Source of the DNA: CADEFX01 sp963840425
GTDB lineage: Bacteria > Pseudomonadota > Alphaproteobacteria > Rhizobiales > Hyphomicrobiaceae
Assembly: GCA_963840425.1 (NCBI GenBank)
Contig: CAWIYZ010000010.1
Span: 212,095 to 276,094, forward strand
Reading direction: 5' to 3'
Length of the DNA: 64,000 nucleotides
The position numbers were made by a program, and so were the translations under genes. A model generated the notes under the pieces. The model worked only from the letters and a program-made list of their open reading frames with translations. It was not told the origin of the DNA and searched no databases. Positions 23,551-32,468 of this stretch are shown in pieces (the stretch's first letter is position 1; the number at the start of each line of letters is the position of its first letter).

Positions 23551-24426
23551 GTGAAGGATCGGCCCGTGCTCCGATTTCGCAGCTCCCTGCTCGTTCTGAC
23601 TGTATGCGCCACCGCCTTCGTTGCCGTGTCGCTGGCGCTGGCGCAGGAACGCGTCGTAGCCAAGGTCAACGGCAAGGACATTACCGAGACCGACATGCGT
23701 CTGGCCGAGGCCGAGATCGGTAACGAGCTGGGTAACCTCCCGCCAGAGACGCGGAGGCGCGTACTGCTCGAGTACCTGATCGAGAACCAGCTTTTTGCCG
23801 AGGCGGCCGAGGGCGACAAGCTCGGCTCCGGCACGCAGTTCGACGACCGCATGCAGTATTGGCGCCGGCGGGCGCTGCGCGACTCTTATTTTGATCGCAC
23901 TGTGAAGAATTCCGTCAGCAGCACTGATGCACGCAAGTTCTACGACCAGCAGGTGGCCGGCGCCAAGCAGGAGGAGGAAATCCGCGCGCGCCATATCCTG
24001 GTCGATACCGAGGAGCAGGCCAAGGAGGTGTTCGAGAAGATCGCGCACGGCGAGGATTTCGTGCGCATGGCCAAGGAGCGCTCCAAGGACCCCGGCAGCA
24101 AGGAGGACGGCGGCGATCTCGGCTATTTCGCGCGCGGGCAGATGGTGCCCCAGTTTGAGGAGGCCGCGTTCAAGCTCAAGAAGGGCGATATATCGGCGCC
24201 GGTGCAAACCAAGTTCGGATGGCATCTCATCAAGGTCGAGGACCGCCGTTCCCGCGGAGCGCCGCCGTTCGACGAGGTGAAGGACCGCCTGCTGGCCTCC
24301 ATGGTGCATCGCAAGGCGCAGGAGGTGGCAGCGGGCCTGCGCGAGAAGGCCAAGCTCGAGTACGTAGATGCCGAGATCAAGAAGCAGGTCGAAGGCGACA
24401 AGGGCATTAAGCCGGCGCCGCGATGA
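23551..24426 (+). CDS. Exported parvulin-type peptidyl-prolyl cis-trans isomerase
   Basis: A 291-residue SurA/PrsA/PpiD-like foldase. Signal peptide residues ~10-30 (SSLLVLTVCATAFVAVSLALAQ, cleaved before E), an N-terminal SurA-like helical part ('VAKVNGKDITETDMRLAEAEIG'), then a single parvulin domain: IRARHILVDTEEQAKEVFE, 'DFVRMAKERSKDPGSKEDGGDLGYF', 'MVPQFEEAAFKLKKGDIS' and 'TKFGWHLIKVEDRR'. It should assist folding of exported proteins in the periplasm. I start it at GTG 23551, five bases after a GAAGG site. The tail-to-tail neighbour is the flavoprotein. Confidence 0.9.
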   Translation: MKDRPVLRFRSSLLVLTVCATAFVAVSLALAQERVVAKVNGKDITETDMRLAEAEIGNELGNLPPETRRRVLLEYLIENQLFAEAAEGDKLGSGTQFDDRMQYWRRRALRDSYFDRTVKNSVSSTDARKFYDQQVAGAKQEEEIRARHILVDTEEQAKEVFEKIAHGEDFVRMAKERSKDPGSKEDGGDLGYFARGQMVPQFEEAAFKLKKGDISAPVQTKFGWHLIKVEDRRSRGAPPFDEVKDRLLASMVHRKAQEVAAGLREKAKLEYVDAEIKKQVEGDKGIKPAPR

Positions 24427-24435
24427 GAAGCCAGC

Positions 24436-25750
24436 TCAGATCTCGCGCCAGTCGAGATAGCGATAGTAAGGCAACGCAAGCGGAGCAAGCCGCCGCACCA
24501 GGGCCTGCAAGGGAATAGGTTCAGGGTCGCTGAGCGGCAAGGCGAGCCGCTCCAGCGGCGTGCCCGTGACGGCTTTAGCCAGCTCACGGCCGAGTGCAAC
24601 CGACAGGCCCACAGCGCGGCCGTTGCAGCCAGCCCAGGCAAAGCCACTCGGGCCGAGCTGATGAAAGCGCGGGTAATAGTCTCGCGTCATGCCCACGTAG
24701 CCGTTCCAGAAATAATCGAGCTTCACCTCGCCCAGTTGCGGAAAGAGCCGTTGCAGGCGGGCAACCACACGTGCCTGTATCCGCTCGCGCTGGTTTATTG
24801 GTAGCGCGACGTTGCCGCCGGTGACCAAGCGGTTACGTGCGTCGTAGCGTGCGAAATACAGCTCGCGATGCGTATCCGAGACTGCCTGACGACCAGGAAT
24901 GATGGTGCTGCGCACATTGTCGGAGAGCGGCTGGGTGGCCATCTGCCAGGAGAAGACAGGCACGACCTCACGCGCAATTGCGGGCGCCAGCGTGCGGGAA
25001 AACTCGCCCGTGTAGGCATTGGTCGCCAGCACCAGGGCGCGCGACCTGATCGATCCCCTTGGGGTGGCCGTCATCCAGCGGGCACCATCATGCCGGATCA
25101 TGATGGCCGGTGATTGCACGTAGATACGGCCGCCCCGGCCAAGCACACTGCGCGCAAGCCCGCGCGTGAGAGCGAGCGGATTGATGTGACCACCGGTCGG
25201 GTTCCAGAAGCCGCCGAACCATGATTCCGAGCCTGTCATGCGCCGCATGTCATCGCGCGACAGAAGTTCGACGGGCGCACCATGCTTCGACCATTGCCGG
25301 ACGCGGCGCTCGGCGATCTTCATACGTCCGGGCGAGTGCGCAGGCTGAATCCATCCATTCTGCTCGGCTTCGGCCGCAATCCGCTCCTCGCGAACAGTGT
25401 CGAAGAGGATCGAAGCGCAGTCACGGATGAGAAGCACTAGGCGCTCGCCGGCCTGCGCCATGCTTGGCGATAATGTCTTCTGGATCAGGGCGCGACAACG
25501 TGGGGATGACCTGGCCGTTGTTGCGGCCGGACGCGCCCCACCCGGGCTCCGCAGCCTCCACCACAGCCACATCGACACCGGCTCGACGCAGATGCAACGC
25601 CGTGGACAACCCGGTGAACCCTGCGCCGATCACCGTCACATCCGCCTGCGTATCGCCGTCAACCGGGCTGAGGCTCGGTAGCGCAGGGGTGACTGCGGCC
25701 CAGAGCGATACTGGCAGCGCGGGAGTCGGTGGCATCAAAAGATCCAGCAC
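24436..25750 (-). CDS. DAO-family FAD-dependent oxidoreductase (amine-oxidase-like), one frameshift
   Basis: The N-terminus carries VTVIGAGFTGLSTALHLRRAG and 'WGASGRNNGQVIPTLSRPDPEDII', typical of PuuB-like gamma-glutamylputrescine oxidases and related amine-oxidising flavoproteins. The frame breaks near 25457; dropping one G gives '...AKHGAAGERLVLLIRDC' and the rest continues to 24436, including 'ALVLATNAYTGEF', 'RLVTGGNVALPI' and the C-terminal FAD motif 'WNGYVGMTRDYYPRFHQ'. The restored length is about 437 residues. The predicted reaction is oxidative deamination of an amine or amino acid. It is divergent from the VOC gene, 140 bp apart. Confidence 0.8.
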
Positions 25751-25890
25751 AAGGCAGGGCGACCATCCAAGCCTTTCGGCCTGGCAACCGCAAGCGGCTA
25801 TCCTGCAACGCGGCTTTCGTTGACAGGCATGAGCCTGCCGCGCGACCTTGCCGTTCCTCGCGCCGCACGCTCTGAATGGAGCACTTCCCC

Positions 25891-26752
25891 ATGCCGCTGA
25901 AGTCGATCATCGGGCTCGACCACGTTGTGATCCTTGTGCGCAACCTCGCCACTGGAGCTGAGACCTGGCGCAATCTCGGCTTCACGGTCGCGCCGCGCGG
26001 CCTGCACACCGCCGTCATGGGCACGGCCAACCACACCATCATGCTGGGAGAGGACTACTTGGAGCTGATCGGCGTGGTGGCCGAAACCGAGCGCAACCTG
26101 CAGAGCCGCGAATTCCTCGAGATCGCGCGGCGAAGGCATCGAGCGGGTGGCTTTCACCACCAGCAGCGCTGCCGACGGAGTGACTGAGATCAAATCCAAG
26201 GGATTGGCAGGCACCGGCCCCTTCGACTTCGGCCGGCCGGTGGACCTGCCGGATGGACGTACGACGGAAGCCCGCTTTCGCACGTTCCTGTGGCCGGTCA
26301 ATGCGCGGCCGGGTGGCCTGCGCATTTTCGCCTGCGAGCACCTGACGCGCGAGGCGGTATGGGTCCCGGAGTTGACCCGGCATGCCAACACGGCCACGCG
26401 CATCGATCGCGTCGAGCTGCTGGCGCACAGTCCACGCGCCGCAGCCGAGCACATGGCTCAACTGATCGACCAAGGCGTAGAAAGCGAGAAGGATGGAGCG
26501 CTGCGCGTGCGCACGGGCGGCCAGCGTGGCGATTTCGTATTTCTCGATCGCCCGACGCTGGCCAAACGGCATCCTGGCGTGCCGCTCGATAGCTTGCCGA
26601 CGGAAGCTGCCGTCACGTTGGCGCTGCGGGTCACCGATGTCGAGACTGCGGCACGGGTGCTCGCAGGCAAAGCCGTGCGCACTGCACCGGGCGTGTTGAA
26701 TGTGGCTCCGGCGCACGCCAACGGGGTTATTCTGGAGCTAGCCGCCGGCTGA
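25891..26752 (+). CDS. VOC (glyoxalase-fold) protein, one frameshift
   Basis: The sequence begins IIGLDHVVILVRNLATGAE, the classic first beta strand and metal-ligand histidine of the vicinal-oxygen-chelate fold, followed by 'GLHTAVMGTANHTIMLGEDYLELIGV'. A one-base insertion near 26132 separates this from the second half ('RIDRVELLAHSPRAAAEHM', 'LALRVTDVETAARVLAG', ending NGVILELAAG), which contains a second VOC module. The whole would be about 286 residues, the size of the Glyoxalase_3-like hydrolase/dioxygenase relatives. ATG 25891 directly precedes the fold; ATG 25876 is possible. It is followed after 34 bp by the DapA-family gene. Confidence 0.72.
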
Positions 26753-26786
26753 TGGCCGCAGCTCGGTGACAATCGAGGAGCGCAGC

Positions 26787-27722
26787 ATGCCCACCAAGCT
26801 CACCGCCGATGCCAAGGGCATCTATGTCATTGCGACCACGCCTTTCCTCGATGACGGGCGCATCGATTTCGACAGCATCGATCGCTTAGTCGATTTTTAT
26901 CTGAAGTGCGGTGTGCACGGCATGACCGTGCTCGGCGTCATGGGCGAGTTCCAGAAGCTTGCGGAGAGCGAGACGAGCGACGTCGCCGCGCGCTTCATAA
27001 AACGCGCCGGCGGGCGCATCCCGACCATCGTCGGGGTCAGCAATCCTGGCACCAGCCAACTCGTGAAGATTGCGCGCAATGTGATGGAAGCCGGCGCCGC
27101 CGGAGTCATGGTCATGCCGATGGCGGGATTGCGCACCGACGAGGCGGTGCTCGGCTATATGCGCGGCGTGCTGAAGGCGCTTGGACCGTCCATTCCTGTC
27201 TGCGTGCAGGACTACCCACAATTGAGCGGCGTTTATTTCTCCGCCGACTGCTTCCTGAAGATGGTCGACGAGTTTCCGCAGATCGCCATGTTCAAACACG
27301 AGGAATCGCCCGGTCTGCGCAAGCTGTCGGCCATCCGGCGTGCGTGCGACGGCAAGGGACGGCGTTATATACCGATCCTGTGCGGCAACGGCGGCATCCA
27401 CCTGCCCCAGGAATACCGGCGCGGCGCCGACGGCGGCATGACCGGCTTCGCCTTCCCCGACATGATGGTGCACATGCACGAGCTGTTCATGGCGGGTAAG
27501 ACTGAGGAAGCAGAGGACCTGTACGACCTCTATCTGCCGATCCTGCGTCACGAGCTGCAGCCTGGCATCGGACTGGCGCTGAGAAAGGAAATCCTGAAGC
27601 GTCGCGGCGCCATCGCCTCCAATGCGGTTCGCGCACCGGGTCCGAAACTCGACAAGGATGACCTAACGGAGTTGGACGGGCTTCTGCAGCGGCTGGAGCG
27701 GAAGATAGGCAAGGCGATCTGA
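26787..27722 (+). CDS. DapA-family Schiff-base lyase/aldolase (not canonical DapA)
   Basis: The 311-residue TIM-barrel has the start 'GIYVIATTPFLDDGRIDFDSIDRLVDFYL', the Schiff-base lysine in 'IAMFKHEESPG' and the tyrosine in 'CVQDYPQLSG'. Canonical dihydrodipicolinate synthase has a threonine pair in GTTGE; here the loop is VLGVMGEFQKL, so lysine synthesis is unlikely and a catabolic aldolase, dehydratase or hydratase of a 2-oxo acid is more probable. GAGGAG at 26776 supports ATG 26787. It is convergent with the Rid-amidohydrolase operon, which suggests a shared catabolic role. Confidence 0.85.
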   Translation: MPTKLTADAKGIYVIATTPFLDDGRIDFDSIDRLVDFYLKCGVHGMTVLGVMGEFQKLAESETSDVAARFIKRAGGRIPTIVGVSNPGTSQLVKIARNVMEAGAAGVMVMPMAGLRTDEAVLGYMRGVLKALGPSIPVCVQDYPQLSGVYFSADCFLKMVDEFPQIAMFKHEESPGLRKLSAIRRACDGKGRRYIPILCGNGGIHLPQEYRRGADGGMTGFAFPDMMVHMHELFMAGKTEEAEDLYDLYLPILRHELQPGIGLALRKEILKRRGAIASNAVRAPGPKLDKDDLTELDGLLQRLERKIGKAI

Positions 27723-27733
27723 ACGCCCCGCTT

Positions 27734-28192
27734 TCAATCCACGATCCGCATGATCGCCTCGATCTCGACCGGGATGTTGCCGGGCAGTGAACCCATCCCA
27801 ACGGCGGAGCGGGCATGACGGCCGCGCTCACCCAGCACGGCGACGAACAGGTCCGAGCAGCCGTTCATGACCTTGGGTTGGTCGCCGAAACCTGGCACGG
27901 CGTTGACCATGCCGAGCACCTTGAGCACCTCGACCTTGCCGAGATCGCCGGCCGCCAGCTTGGCGACCGCGAGCAGGCTCAAGCCAACCTGACGCGCGTA
28001 CTCGTAGCCCTGCTCGATCGTCACGCCGTCGCCGATGCAGCCTGGAATGGAGGTGCCGTCCGGCCGGCGCGGACCCTGGCCCGCGAGATAGATGGTGCGG
28101 CCGTCGAGCTTGAAGGGCACGTAGTTACCCATCGGCGTCGGCACCTTGGGCAGCGTCAGGCCCATCGATGCGAGCGTTTCCTCGGGGCTCAT
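27734..28192 (-). CDS. RidA-like protein with catalytic arginine
   Basis: The 152-residue protein belongs to the longer Rid group: MSPEETLASMGLTLPKVPTP, 'IYLAGQGPRRPDGT', then the C-terminal 'HARSAVGMGSLPGN' and VEIEAIMRIV. The arginine of the RidA active site is kept (ARSAV), unlike the Rid protein at 8231. It could hydrolyse enamine/imine intermediates released by neighbouring enzymes. Its ATG overlaps the amidohydrolase stop (ATGA), so the two are one operon read leftward. Confidence 0.88.
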   Translation of the reverse strand: MSPEETLASMGLTLPKVPTPMGNYVPFKLDGRTIYLAGQGPRRPDGTSIPGCIGDGVTIEQGYEYARQVGLSLLAVAKLAAGDLGKVEVLKVLGMVNAVPGFGDQPKVMNGCSDLFVAVLGERGRHARSAVGMGSLPGNIPVEIEAIMRIVD

Positions 28193-29382
28193 TCTACCTT
28201 CTCTTTGGCGCGCGGCGCGACCTTGGCGAACTTGGTAGAACGCTTGGGATGCCACCATTTGCCAGCAATAACTGTACCCTCGGCGATGATCTTCCTATCG
28301 CCCGTGATGCGTTCACCCACCACGTCCTCGTAGATGAACTTGCCATCCTTGATGGAAAGGATTGTCGCGTCTCCAACGGAGCCGGGTTTCAAACTACCGA
28401 GCTCGGGTCGCTTCAAGGCGAACGCAGCATTGGTCGTGCTGGCGCGGATCACCTCGCCGAGCGGCATTCCGAGCACCAGGAATTTCGACATGGTCGTAAC
28501 CTGATCGAACGCGGGCCCATCGATGCACAGCACGTGCACATCGGACGAGATGGTGTCGGGATAGAAGCCGTTGGCGATCATGGCGCGCGTGGTCTTGAAC
28601 GAGAACGAGCCCTTGCCGTGACCGATATCGAACAGGACGCCACGCTTTCGCGCCTCGAGCACCGCGGGCTTGACCTTGCCCTGCACCGTGCACGGCGCAT
28701 TCGGAAAAGGGCGGAAGGCATGCGTCAGGACATCGCCCGGCCGCAGCATGCCGAGCACTTCCTCATAGGAGGGCGGCGGATGATCGATGTGGCACATGAC
28801 CGGCATGCCCGCTTCTTCGGCTGCCTGGATCGCGATGCCGAGCGGAGCCGCGCCCTGCTCGCCGGAGGCGTGCTTGCCGACACGCACTTTGATGCCGATG
28901 ATCACGTCACGGTTCGCATCGGCCACTGCCACAGCTTCCGCTGGTGCCATCAGCCGCATGTCCTCGCTCTCGCCCACCATGACGGTCTTTGAGAAACCCC
29001 AGATACCAGCGAAAGACACATGCAGATAGGCAAGGATGCGCACATCCGAGCGTTCGATGACGTGCTTTCGAAAACCGGCGAAGTTGCCGGGGCCGGCACT
29101 GCCAGTGTCGACCGCAGTGGTGACTCCCGAAAGACGACAGAACTCTTCCGCATCAATCCCGAGCGACGTACCACCCCAATAAACATGGGTGTGCAGATCG
29201 ATGAGACCAGGACTGACGATATAGCCGGAGAGGTCGCGAACCTCGGTTGTGGCGGCGGGCTTCAGGTTGCGCCCGACGCCCGCGACCTTACCGTCGACAA
29301 AGGCAACATCGCTCACCTCGTCGAGCTTCTGCGACGGATCGATGACCCGCCCGCCCTTCAGGATCAGATCGTAGCTCGGCAT
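28189..29382 (-). CDS. Amidohydrolase/deacetylase family metallohydrolase
   Basis: A 397-residue amidohydrolase-superfamily protein. The metal motif is 'VSPGLIDLHTHVYWGG', a candidate carboxylated lysine lies in 'IIGIKVRVGKHASG', further ligands are in 'MPVMCHIDHPPPS' and the final 'ISSDVHVLC' aspartate region. Its closest look is the dihydroorotase-like 'amidohydrolase/deacetylase' group that removes acyl groups from small molecules. ATG 29382 begins 'MPSYDLILKGGRVIDP', the usual start. It overlaps the Rid gene downstream by 4 bp. A 10-G tract lies 94 bp upstream. Confidence 0.88.
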   Translation of the reverse strand: MPSYDLILKGGRVIDPSQKLDEVSDVAFVDGKVAGVGRNLKPAATTEVRDLSGYIVSPGLIDLHTHVYWGGTSLGIDAEEFCRLSGVTTAVDTGSAGPGNFAGFRKHVIERSDVRILAYLHVSFAGIWGFSKTVMVGESEDMRLMAPAEAVAVADANRDVIIGIKVRVGKHASGEQGAAPLGIAIQAAEEAGMPVMCHIDHPPPSYEEVLGMLRPGDVLTHAFRPFPNAPCTVQGKVKPAVLEARKRGVLFDIGHGKGSFSFKTTRAMIANGFYPDTISSDVHVLCIDGPAFDQVTTMSKFLVLGMPLGEVIRASTTNAAFALKRPELGSLKPGSVGDATILSIKDGKFIYEDVVGERITGDRKIIAEGTVIAGKWWHPKRSTKFAKVAPRAKEKVE

Positions 29383-29475
29383 TGCTGCTCCCCGGTGTGC
29401 CAAAGTCGCCGGACGGCAGGCTGCCGTGTCAGCGCGAGCAGCGCAAGCTCCGGATGTACCGGAGCCCGGTTCCTC

Positions 29476-29485
29476 GGGGGGGGGG
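29476..29485. repeat. Ten-G homopolymer between amidohydrolase and hydrolase genes
   Basis: An uninterrupted run of ten G lies in the 140-bp gap upstream of the amidohydrolase (poly-C on its coding strand), and 38 bp beyond the 3' end of the metallo-beta-lactamase-fold gene. Such tracts can slip in replication and change promoter spacing, but they are also where assemblies are least reliable. Confidence 0.9.
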
Positions 29486-29522
29486 CAATCGGCGGCCCAA
29501 GCTCCAGTGATCGTGTGCCGGA

Positions 29523-30398
29523 TCAGATACCGCGACCCCAGTACCCGCACCAGCGGTGGACGTTCCAGGCGAGGTTCTGCTCGTAGCCTGTCAGCGTCGC
29601 GTGCTGCGGCAGCTTGAGCTCGCTGTCAGCTGGGCTGAAGCACTTGCCCGCGTCGGACGCCTTCTTCACCTCCGCGGAGAGGTCGCTCATAAACGTGAGC
29701 TGCTGCTCCATGTCCTTCTTCGTCCCCAGACGACCGCCGGGCCCAGGATGACCCGGAATCATGCGATCCCAGTTGAGAGCCAGCGTGCGCTTGAGCGAGG
29801 CTTCCCACTCGACAGGGTAGGAGTCGTTGATCGCGAGCCGCGAGGGCACCGAGCCGAGCGCATTGAAGTCCACGGCGAAGATGATCTTCTCACGCGGCAA
29901 CAGCATCACTAGCGACGAGTCGGAGTGGTTGCGGCCCACATAGTGGAGCTCGAGCGTCGTTCCGCCGAGCCGAATGACGTGCTTGTTCCCCACTCCCTGG
30001 TCCGGAATGACGACATCCAATCCCTTCAATGCAGCAAGCCGCTCTTTGGCGCGCCGGTGCGCAACCACGACTGCGCCAGCCTCCTTGAACACCTTGCCAC
30101 CCGCGATGTGGTCGTAGTGGTGATGGCTGTAGACCAGATACTTGATCGGCGCTTTGGTGATCTTCCGGATCTCTTCGAGGTAAGTCACCGCTGCCTGTGG
30201 GCGGCCGTAGCTGATCGGATCCGTGACGATCACGCCAGCCGGTGTGACGACAAACATCGACTGATGGTTCTGATAGCGGAAGATATAGACGTTCGTCGTG
30301 CCTTCGACTTGAGTCGTCGCAAATGTCGGTGCTTGCTGCTGTGCAGCAGCGTCGAAGCTCGCGACTAGCGCCACCAATGCAGCAACTATGAAGCGCAT
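29523..30398 (-). CDS. Exported metallo-beta-lactamase-fold hydrolase
   Basis: A 291-residue protein with a signal peptide (MRFIVAALVALVASFDAAAQ). The metal motif HHHYDH is complete in 'YLVYSHHHYDHIAGG', the aspartate ligand is in 'IIFAVDFNALGS', and later histidines in 'RMIPGHPGPGG'. It resembles exported MBL-fold hydrolases often placed beside alcohol dehydrogenases or quinoprotein systems. The reaction is likely hydrolysis of an ester, lactone or thioester in the periplasm; the substrate is unknown. It is divergent from the zinc dehydrogenase and shares a promoter region with two palindromes. Confidence 0.88.
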   Translation of the reverse strand: MRFIVAALVALVASFDAAAQQQAPTFATTQVEGTTNVYIFRYQNHQSMFVVTPAGVIVTDPISYGRPQAAVTYLEEIRKITKAPIKYLVYSHHHYDHIAGGKVFKEAGAVVVAHRRAKERLAALKGLDVVIPDQGVGNKHVIRLGGTTLELHYVGRNHSDSSLVMLLPREKIIFAVDFNALGSVPSRLAINDSYPVEWEASLKRTLALNWDRMIPGHPGPGGRLGTKKDMEQQLTFMSDLSAEVKKASDAGKCFSPADSELKLPQHATLTGYEQNLAWNVHRWCGYWGRGI

Positions 30399-30506
30399 GA
30401 GTAGATCCTCCCCAATCGGTGGCGTGGTTTGATATTTTCACGCACTCAGTCAAGTGCGCCGAGTGTCTTACGCCGTTTCTTGGGCCGTCAAGATGCGAGG
30501 TGACCT

Positions 30507-30530
30507 GTACACGAAGTGTTCATCGTGTAC
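30507..30530. promoter_or_regulatory. Operator-like inverted repeat GTACACGA-N8-TCGTGTAC
   Basis: A perfect 8-bp inverted repeat with an 8-base spacer lies in the divergent region between the hydrolase (start 30398) and the dehydrogenase (start 30596). Arm length and spacing match operators of dimeric repressors such as the TetR family. No regulator gene is adjacent in the window. Confidence 0.55.
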
Positions 30531-30535
30531 TCTAC

Positions 30536-30549
30536 TTGAGCATGCTCAA
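30536..30549. promoter_or_regulatory. Perfect 14-bp palindrome TTGAGCATGCTCAA
   Basis: This palindrome without spacer sits 5 bp after the previous inverted repeat and 47 bp before the dehydrogenase ATG. It is a good candidate for a second binding site or part of the same operator. Confidence 0.45.
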
Positions 30550-30595
30550 AAACGTGACGGCGTCGATTTCCGCTCTCGATTCCGGGAGAAACCCC

Positions 30596-31660
30596 ATGAT
30601 GCAAAGCTATCGCGTCACGACCTTCGGCCAGCCGCTCGAGAAGCAGGCGGAGACGGCGCCGGAGCCCAAAGGCCGCGAGGTGCTGCTACGCGTTACAGGC
30701 TGCGGCGTGTGCCACAGCGACGTGCACCTGCACGACGGCTATTTCGACATGGGTGGCGGTCGCAAGGTTGATCTCGCCAGAAGCGTGGCGCCGCCGCGCA
30801 CGCTCGGCCACGAGATCGTCGGTGAAGTTGTGGCATGCGGACCGGATGTCGGAGCCAGCGACGCTGCACCCGTCGGTGCTCGCCGCGTGGTCTATCCCTG
30901 GATCGGCTGCGGCACCTGCGGCTCGTGCCGAGGCAGAAACGAGCATCTGTGCAACCAGCCGCGCGCACTCGGCGTCAACCGCGACGGCGGTTATGCCACG
31001 CACGTTCTGGTGCCGGATGCGCGCTATCTCGTCGATTTCGAGGGCTTGGATGAGGCGCAGGCCTGCGTCTATGCCTGCTCAGGGATAACGGCCTATGGCG
31101 CGCTGTTGAAGGCCAAGAGCCTGTTGGCCGGCGGCGGTGAGCTGCTGATCATCGGGGCAGGCGGCGTCGGTCTCTCAGGTATCCGCATGGCCGAAATAGT
31201 GCTGGGCGTGAAACCGATCGTCGCCGATATCGATCAGAGCAAATGGGCAGCCGCAAAGGCAGCAGGCGCCAAGCAGACGATCGACCCCAGCTCTCCCGAC
31301 TCGCTCAAGACATTGATGCGCGAGACGAGCGGCGGGGTCACGGCAGCGATCGACTTCGTTGGCGCAGCGGCATCGTTCACGTTCGGGTTCTCTGCCATCC
31401 GCAAGGGTGGGGCGCTGATCGTCGTGGGGCTTTTCGGCGGGGCCGCGCAATTGCCGGTTCCGCTCATCCCGCTCAAGGCGGCGACAGTCATGGGCTCCTA
31501 CGTCGGCAGCCTAGCCGAGATGCACGACATGATGCAGCTTGCGAAAGCGGGAAAGCTGCCGGCGATGCCGGTTGAAACGCGTCCTCTGGCCGAGATCGGT
31601 GATGTGCTGGCGCGGCTGAAGGCCGGCAAGATTGTCGGGCGGACGGTGGTACGGCCGTAA
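30596..31660 (+). CDS. Zinc-dependent alcohol dehydrogenase
   Basis: A 354-residue medium-chain dehydrogenase. The catalytic zinc site is CGVCHSDVH and GHEIVGEV, the structural zinc cysteines are in CGTCGSCRGRNEHLC, and the Rossmann motif is 'LLIIGAGGVGLSGIRMAE'. It should oxidise an alcohol or reduce an aldehyde with NAD(H). ATG 30596 lies 7 bases after GGAG; a second ATG follows at 30599. The divergent exported hydrolase and the shared palindromes suggest that both respond to the same small molecule. Confidence 0.92.
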   Translation: MMQSYRVTTFGQPLEKQAETAPEPKGREVLLRVTGCGVCHSDVHLHDGYFDMGGGRKVDLARSVAPPRTLGHEIVGEVVACGPDVGASDAAPVGARRVVYPWIGCGTCGSCRGRNEHLCNQPRALGVNRDGGYATHVLVPDARYLVDFEGLDEAQACVYACSGITAYGALLKAKSLLAGGGELLIIGAGGVGLSGIRMAEIVLGVKPIVADIDQSKWAAAKAAGAKQTIDPSSPDSLKTLMRETSGGVTAAIDFVGAAASFTFGFSAIRKGGALIVVGLFGGAAQLPVPLIPLKAATVMGSYVGSLAEMHDMMQLAKAGKLPAMPVETRPLAEIGDVLARLKAGKIVGRTVVRP

Positions 31661-31692
31661 GTCAGCCAGCCACCGGCCTGCCAAATCGCGTG

Positions 31693-32289
31693 CTAACGCA
31701 GCACACCGGTGCGAATCAGCCTAGGCCCCGAAACGAGCTGCGGGGCGGGCGAAGACGAAGCAGCCGGTGCTCCTGTACCGACGGCAAGACGCTTCTGGCG
31801 CGCGAGTGTTGCGCTGGCGGTCACGAAGCAGCGATCGAGGTTGGCGCAGCGCGTGGCACCCGCCGGATGGGTAGCCGTTCGGGGGGCATTGCCGAACGAG
31901 CGGCAGACCTGCGTCAAGCCAGTTTTATTGAGCCAACCGTCCATCACACCGCGATTGACAGCCCAACAATCGGCACCCAATTCGCTTCCCCCGACGTGAT
32001 GGTGGCCGCATTCGTGATGAAACACGAACACGCGCACGGTTTCGGGCTGACGCCGCAGCAATGCTGGATTGAGAACCAACAGGCGGGAGTCGGGTATCGA
32101 TAAACCGAGGTTTGGCAAACGCTGGTCGAACTTGGTACGTGCATTGGAGCACCGCAGCGTACGGCCGCCAATGTCAACGCCACCATCGCGACGCTCACTC
32201 AACGCCGAAGCCGATTGCGCGACAACCACAGCACCGGCCACATAAATCACAAGCGCCGCCATCAGCGCACGAACGCAATACTTGAGCAT
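31693..32289 (-). CDS. Putative exported zinc protease with HECGH motif
   Basis: A 198-residue protein with a signal peptide or anchor (residues ~8-30, MAALVIYVAGAVVVAQ then SASA). The motif FHHECGHHHVGGSELGADC contains HExxH plus acidic residues 8-12 positions later, as in gluzincin-type metalloproteases with an E/D third ligand. Four further cysteines suggest disulfides, consistent with a periplasmic place. The C-terminus is Ala/Pro/Ser-rich and probably disordered. No named family is recognised. Confidence 0.7.
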   Translation of the reverse strand: MLKYCVRALMAALVIYVAGAVVVAQSASALSERRDGGVDIGGRTLRCSNARTKFDQRLPNLGLSIPDSRLLVLNPALLRRQPETVRVFVFHHECGHHHVGGSELGADCWAVNRGVMDGWLNKTGLTQVCRSFGNAPRTATHPAGATRCANLDRCFVTASATLARQKRLAVGTGAPAASSSPAPQLVSGPRLIRTGVLR

Positions 32290-32468
32290 GCTACGAGTCC
32301 CCGTCGTTCCCGTAGTTGCTGTTAGGCACCGCAACGTGCCGAAAATGCGGCAATATCAGATGGAATCTGCGAGCCTGCCATTTGAACGACGCTCATTGCG
32401 TCTACCCAGGTCGGCAGCTTTCGATTTCGGTCAGTTGGCTGACGTTCAGCGCAAGGCCTGCTCGACCT

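Noticed and set aside
26787..27722. Assignment as dapA (lysine biosynthesis)
   Set aside because: The catalytic threonine pair loop GTTGE is replaced by GVMGE, and the context is catabolic.
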